DNA of 64,000 nt from Mya arenaria (lineage: Eukaryota > Mollusca > Bivalvia > Myida > Myidae). The translations under genes and the position numbers were made by a program. Shown piece by piece: positions 59,277-64,000 of this stretch (its first letter is position 1; every line of letters starts with the position of its first letter). Location: the NCBI RefSeq assembly GCF_026914265.1, contig NC_069129.1:15487571-15551570 (forward strand), written 5' to 3'. The notes below the pieces were generated by a model, which worked only from the letters and a program-made list of their open reading frames with translations, had not been told where the DNA came from and searched no databases.

Positions 59277-62200
59277 TTTATGCGCCGAAGGTGGGCATAT
59301 TAAAATCGCACTGTCTGTCAGTCCGTCCGTCCGGCTCTGTAACTTTCCCTTGTATGGACAGATTTTAAAATAACTTGCCACATGTGTTCCACATACCAAG
59401 ACGACGTGTCGCGTGCAAGAACCGTGTCCCTACCTCAAAGGTCAAGGTCACACTTAGTGTTTATTCACAATGGAGTGCTGCATATAAGGACATAGAGTAT
59501 AGGTTGTCATGTCCGGGCTGTAACTTTCCCTTGTATGGACAGATTTTAAAATAACTTGCCACATGTGTTCCACATACCAAGACGACGTGTCGCATGCAAG
59601 AACCGTGTCCCTACCTCAAAGGTCAAGGTCACACATAGTGTTTATTCACAATGGAGTGCTGCATATAAGGACATAGAGTATAGGTTGTCGTGTCCGGGCT
59701 GTAACTTTCTCTTGAATGATCAGATTTTAAAATAACTTGCCACATGTGTTCCACATACCAAGACGACATGTTGCCTGCAAGACCCGTGTCCCTACCTCAA
59801 AGGTCAAGGTCACACTTAGTGTTTATTCACAATTGAGTGCTGCATATAAGGACATAGAGTATAGGTTGTCGTGTCCGGGCTGTAGCTTTCCCTTGTATGG
59901 ATAGATTTTAAAATAACTTGCCAAATGTGTTCCATATAACAAGATGACGTGTCGCAGGCAAGAGCCGTGTCCCTACTTCAAAGGTCAAGGTCACACGTAG
60001 TGTTTATTCACAATGGAGTGCTGCATATAAGGACATAGAGTATAGGTTGTCGTGTCCAGGCTGTAACTTTCCCTTGTATGGACAGATTTTAAAATAACTT
60101 GCCACATGTGTTCCACATACCAAGACGACGTGTGGCGTGCAAGTCTCGTGTCCCTATCTCAAAGGTCAAGGTCACACTTAGTGTTTATTTACAATGGAGT
60201 GCTGCATATAAGGACATAGAGAATAGGTTGTCGTGTCCGGGCTGTAACTTTCTCTTGTATGGACAGATTTTAAAATAACTTGCCACATGTGTTCCACATA
60301 CCAAGACGACGTGTCGCGTGCATAAACCGTGTCCCTACCTCAAAGGTCAAGGTCACACTTAGTGTTTATTCACCATAGAGTGCTGCATATAAGCATAGAG
60401 TATAGGTGGTCGTGTCCGGGCTGTAACTTTCCCTTGTATGGACAGATTTTAAAATAACTTGCCACATGTGTTCCACATACCAAGACGACGTGTCGCGTGC
60501 AAGAACCGTGTCCCTACTTCAAAGGTCAAGGTCACACTTAGTGTTTTTTCATAATAGAGTGCTGCATATAAGGACATAGAGTATAGGTTGTCGTGTCCGG
60601 GCTGTAACTTTCTCTTGAATGGTCAGATTTTAAAATAACTTGCCACATGTGTTCCACATACCAAGACGACGTGTCCTGTGCAAGACCCGTGTCCCTACCT
60701 CAAAGGTCAAGGTCACACTTAGTGTTTATTCACAATGGAGTGCTGCATATAAGGACATAGAGTATAGGTTGTTGTGTCCGGGCTGTAACTTTCCCTTGTA
60801 TGGACAGATTTTAAAATAACTTGCCAAATGTGTTCCACATACCAAGACGACGTGTCGCGTGCAAGACCCGTGTCCCTACCTCAAAGGTCAAGGTCACACA
60901 TAGTGTTTATTCACAATGGAGTGCTGCATATAAGGACATAGAGTATAGGTTGTCGTGTCCGGGCTGTAACTTTCCCTTGTATGGACAGATTTTAAAATAA
61001 CTTGCCACATGTGTTCCACATACCAAGACGACGTGTCGCGTGCAAGACCCGTGTCCCTACCTCAAAGGTCAAGGTCACACGTAGTGTTTATTCACCATAG
61101 AGTGCTGCACATAAGCATAGAGTATAGGTTGTCGTGTCCGGGCTGTAACTTTCCCTTGTATGGACAGATTTTAAAATAACTTGCCACATGTGTTCCACAT
61201 ACCAAGACGACGTGTCGCGTGCAAGAAACGTGTCCCTACCTCAAAGGTCAAGGTCACACTTAGTGTTTATTCACAATGGAGTGGTGCATATAAGGACATA
61301 GAGTATAGGTTGTCGTGTCCGGGCTGTAACTTTCTCTTGAATGATCAGATTTTAAAATAACTTGCCACATGTGTTCCACATACCAAGACGACATGTTGCC
61401 TGCAAGACCCGTGTCCCTACCTCAAAGGTCAAGGTCACACTTAGTGTTTATTCACAATTGAGTGCTGCATATAAGGACATAGAGTATAGGTTGTCGTGTC
61501 CGGGCTGTAGCTTTCCCTTGTATGGATAGATTTTAAAATAACTTGCCAAATGTGTTCCATATAACAAGATGACGTGTCGCAGGCAAGAGCCGTGTCCCTA
61601 CTTCAAAGGTCAAGGTCACACGTAGTGTTTATTCACAATGGAGTGCTGCATATAAGGACATAGAGTATAGGTTGTCGTGTCCAGGCTGTAACTTTCCCTT
61701 GTATGGACAGATTTTAAAATAACTTGCCACATGTGTTCCACATACCAAGACGACGTGTGGCGTGCAAGTCTCGTGTCCCTATCTCAAAGGTCAAGGTCAC
61801 ACTTAGTGTTTATTTACAATGGAGTGGTGCATATAAGGACATAGAGAATAGGTTGTCGTGTCCGGGCTGTAACTTTCTCTTGTATGGACAGATTTTAAAA
61901 TAACTTGCCACATGTGTTCCACATACCAAGACGTCGTGTCGCGTGCATAAACCGTGTCCCTACCTCAAAGGTCAAGGTCACACTTAGTGTTTATTCACCA
62001 TAGAGTGCTGCATATAAGCATAGAGTATAGGTGGTCGTGTCCGGGCTGTAACTTTCCCTTGTATGGACAGATTTTAAAATAACTTGCCACATGTGTTCCA
62101 CATACCAAGACGACGTGTCGCGTGCAAGAACCGTGTCCCTACTTCAAAGGTCAAGGTCACACTTAGTGTTTTTTCATAATAGAGTGCTGCATATAAGGAC

Positions 62201-64000
62201 ATAGAGTATAGGTTGTCGTGTCCGGGCTGTAACTTTCTCTTGAATGGTCAGATTTTAAAATAACTTGCCACATGTGTTCCACATACCAAGACGACGTGTC
62301 CTGTGCAAGACCCGTGTCCCTACCTCAAAGGTCAAGGTCACACTTAGTGTTTATTCACAATGGAGTGCTGCATATAAGGACATAGAGTATAGGTTGTCGT
62401 GTCCGGGCTGTAACTTTCCCTTGTATGGACAGATTTTAAAATAACTTGCCAAATGTGTTCCACATACCAAGACGACGTGTCGCGTGCAAGACCCGTGTCC
62501 CTACCTCAAAGGTCAAGGTCACACATAGTGTTTATTCACAATGGAGTGCTGCATATAAGGACATAGAGTATAGGTTGTCGTGTCCGGGCTGTAACTTTCC
62601 CTTGTATGGACAGATTTTAAAATAACTTGCCACATGTGTTCCACATAACAAGACGACGTGTCGCGTGCAAGACCCGTGTCCCTACCTCAAAGGTCAAGGT
62701 CACACGTAGTGTTTATTCACCATAGAGTGCTGCACATAAGCATAGAGTATAGGTTGTCGTGTCCGGGCTGTAACTTTCCCTTGTATGGACAGATTTTAAA
62801 ATAACTTGCCACATGTGTTCCACATACCAAGACGACGTGTCGCGTGCAAGAACCGTGTCCCTACCTCAAAGGTCAAGGTCACACTTAGTGTTTATTCACA
62901 ATGGAGTGCTGCATATAAGGACATAGAGTATAGGTTGTCGTGTCCGGGCTGTAACTTTCTCTTGAATGATCAGATTTTAAAATAACTTGCCACATGTGTT
63001 CAACATACCAAGACGACATGTTGCCTGCAAGACCCGTGTCCCTACCTCAAAGGTCAAGGTCACACTTAGTGTTTATTCACAATTGAGTGCTGCATATAAG
63101 GACATAGAGTATAGGTTGTCGTGTCCAGGCTGTAGCTTTCCCTTGTATGGACAGATTTTAAAATAACTTGCCAAATGTGTTTCACATAACAAGATGACGT
63201 GTCGCAGGCAAGACCCGTGTCCCTACTTCAAAGGTCAAGGTCACACGTAGTGTTTATTCACAATGGAGTGCTGCATATAAGGACATAGAGTATAGGTTGT
63301 CGTGTCCAGGCTGTAACTTTCCCTTGTATGGACAGATTTTAAAATAACTTGCCACATGTGTTCCACATACCAAGACGACGTGTCGCGTGCAAGTCTCGTG
63401 TCCCTACTTCAAAGGACAAGGTCACATTTAGTGTTTATTTACAATGGAGTGCTGCATATAAGGACATAGAGTATAGGTTGTCGTGTCCGGGCTGTAACTT
63501 TCTCTTGAATGGTCAGATTTTAAAATAACTCGCCACATGTGTTCCACATACCAAGACGACGTGTTGCCTACAAGACCCGTGTCCCTACCTCAAAGGTGAA
63601 GGTCACACATAGTGTTTATTCACAATTGAGTGCTGTATATAAAGACATAGAGTATAGGTTGTCGTGTCCGGGCTGTAACTTTCCCTTGTATGGACAGATT
63701 TTAAAATAACTTGCCACATGTGTTCCACATACCAAGACGACGTGTCGCGTGCAAGACCCGTGTCCCTACCTCAAAGGTCAAGGTCACACTTAGTGTTTAT
63801 TCACCATAGAGTGCTGCACATAAGCATAGAGTATAGGTTGTCGTGTCCGGGCTGTAACTTTCCCTTGTATGGACAGATTTTAAAATAACTTGCCACATGT
63901 GTTCCACATACCAAGACGACGTGTCGCGTGCAAGAACCGTGTCCCTACCTCAAAGGTCAAGGTCACACTTAGTGTTTATTCACAATGGAGTGGTGCATAT
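59277..64000 (+). mobile_element. Tandem-core satellite element, orientation B, block 3 (continues past the window)
   Basis: Starts with the inverted counterpart of the 59.1-kb terminus (ATGCGCCGAAGGTGGGCATA, then GTCAGTCCGTCCGTCCGGCT). About 26 monomers of ~181 bp follow without reaching the other end. From about 59.6 kb the monomers form a higher-order repeat of 1,625 bp (nine monomers). Confidence 0.9.

Noticed and set aside
47938..64000. CRISPR-like regular repeats
   Set aside because: The array is a contiguous ~181-bp satellite without unique spacers, in a eukaryotic intron.

Overview
The window looks like nuclear DNA of a mollusc, most likely a bivalve. It is AT-rich and intron-rich, with GT/AG-spliced genes. 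It is crowded with short inverted-repeat elements and tandem-core elements of types I associate with bivalve genomes (from memory, not from a search), and it carries a single-exon Mab-21/cGAS-like gene of a family I recall as expanded in bivalves. No species can be named from the sequence alone.

Layout. 0-11 kb: a decayed mariner (928-2788) with matching terminal inverted repeats, three copies of a TTAAAGCTGCA MITE, a frameshifted DUF7869-like fragment, and four phase-consistent candidate exons of an unrecognised minus-strand gene or pseudogene (6.5-9.9 kb). 11.65-16.92 kb: a 5.27-kb inverted-repeat structure holding a second inverted pair, a MITE and a near-perfect 126-bp hairpin. 19.5-20.6 kb: a decayed partial copy of the main gene. 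22.2-24.3 kb: three tandem 500-bp units lying between 116-bp direct repeats. 26.8-59.2 kb: the main gene on the minus strand, of which I could place 19 3'-proximal exons. They encode an extended Tudor domain, a helical ARM-like middle, a CS (p23-like) domain and an acidic/basic tail. Its 5' end lies beyond 64 kb.

The intron between the first and second visible exons (40.3-59.1 kb) holds, on the opposite strand, an intronless cGAS-like/Mab-21 nucleotidyltransferase gene (43,787-46,144). Its last codons were replaced by a 763-bp element with clean target-site duplications. The same intron holds about 75 monomers of a ~181-bp satellite in alternating orientation, including a 1,625-bp higher-order repeat. 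The first visible exon (71 bp) sits in a ~150-bp island between two oppositely oriented satellite elements.

The most unusual observation concerns introns of the Tudor/CS gene. Several are largely made of tandem, partly decayed copies of their own splice-site regions. Copies of the upstream exon's donor lie beside that donor, and copies of the downstream exon's acceptor lie beside that acceptor. In one intron the donor region is amplified into a 27-bp minisatellite of roughly 70 units, most of which keep a GAG|GTAGGT-like donor.

How the parts relate: Tudor plus CS domains suggest a germline piRNA-pathway or chaperone-linked factor, and the nested gene suggests innate nucleic-acid sensing. Their shared location is only positional; the sequence gives no evidence that they work together.
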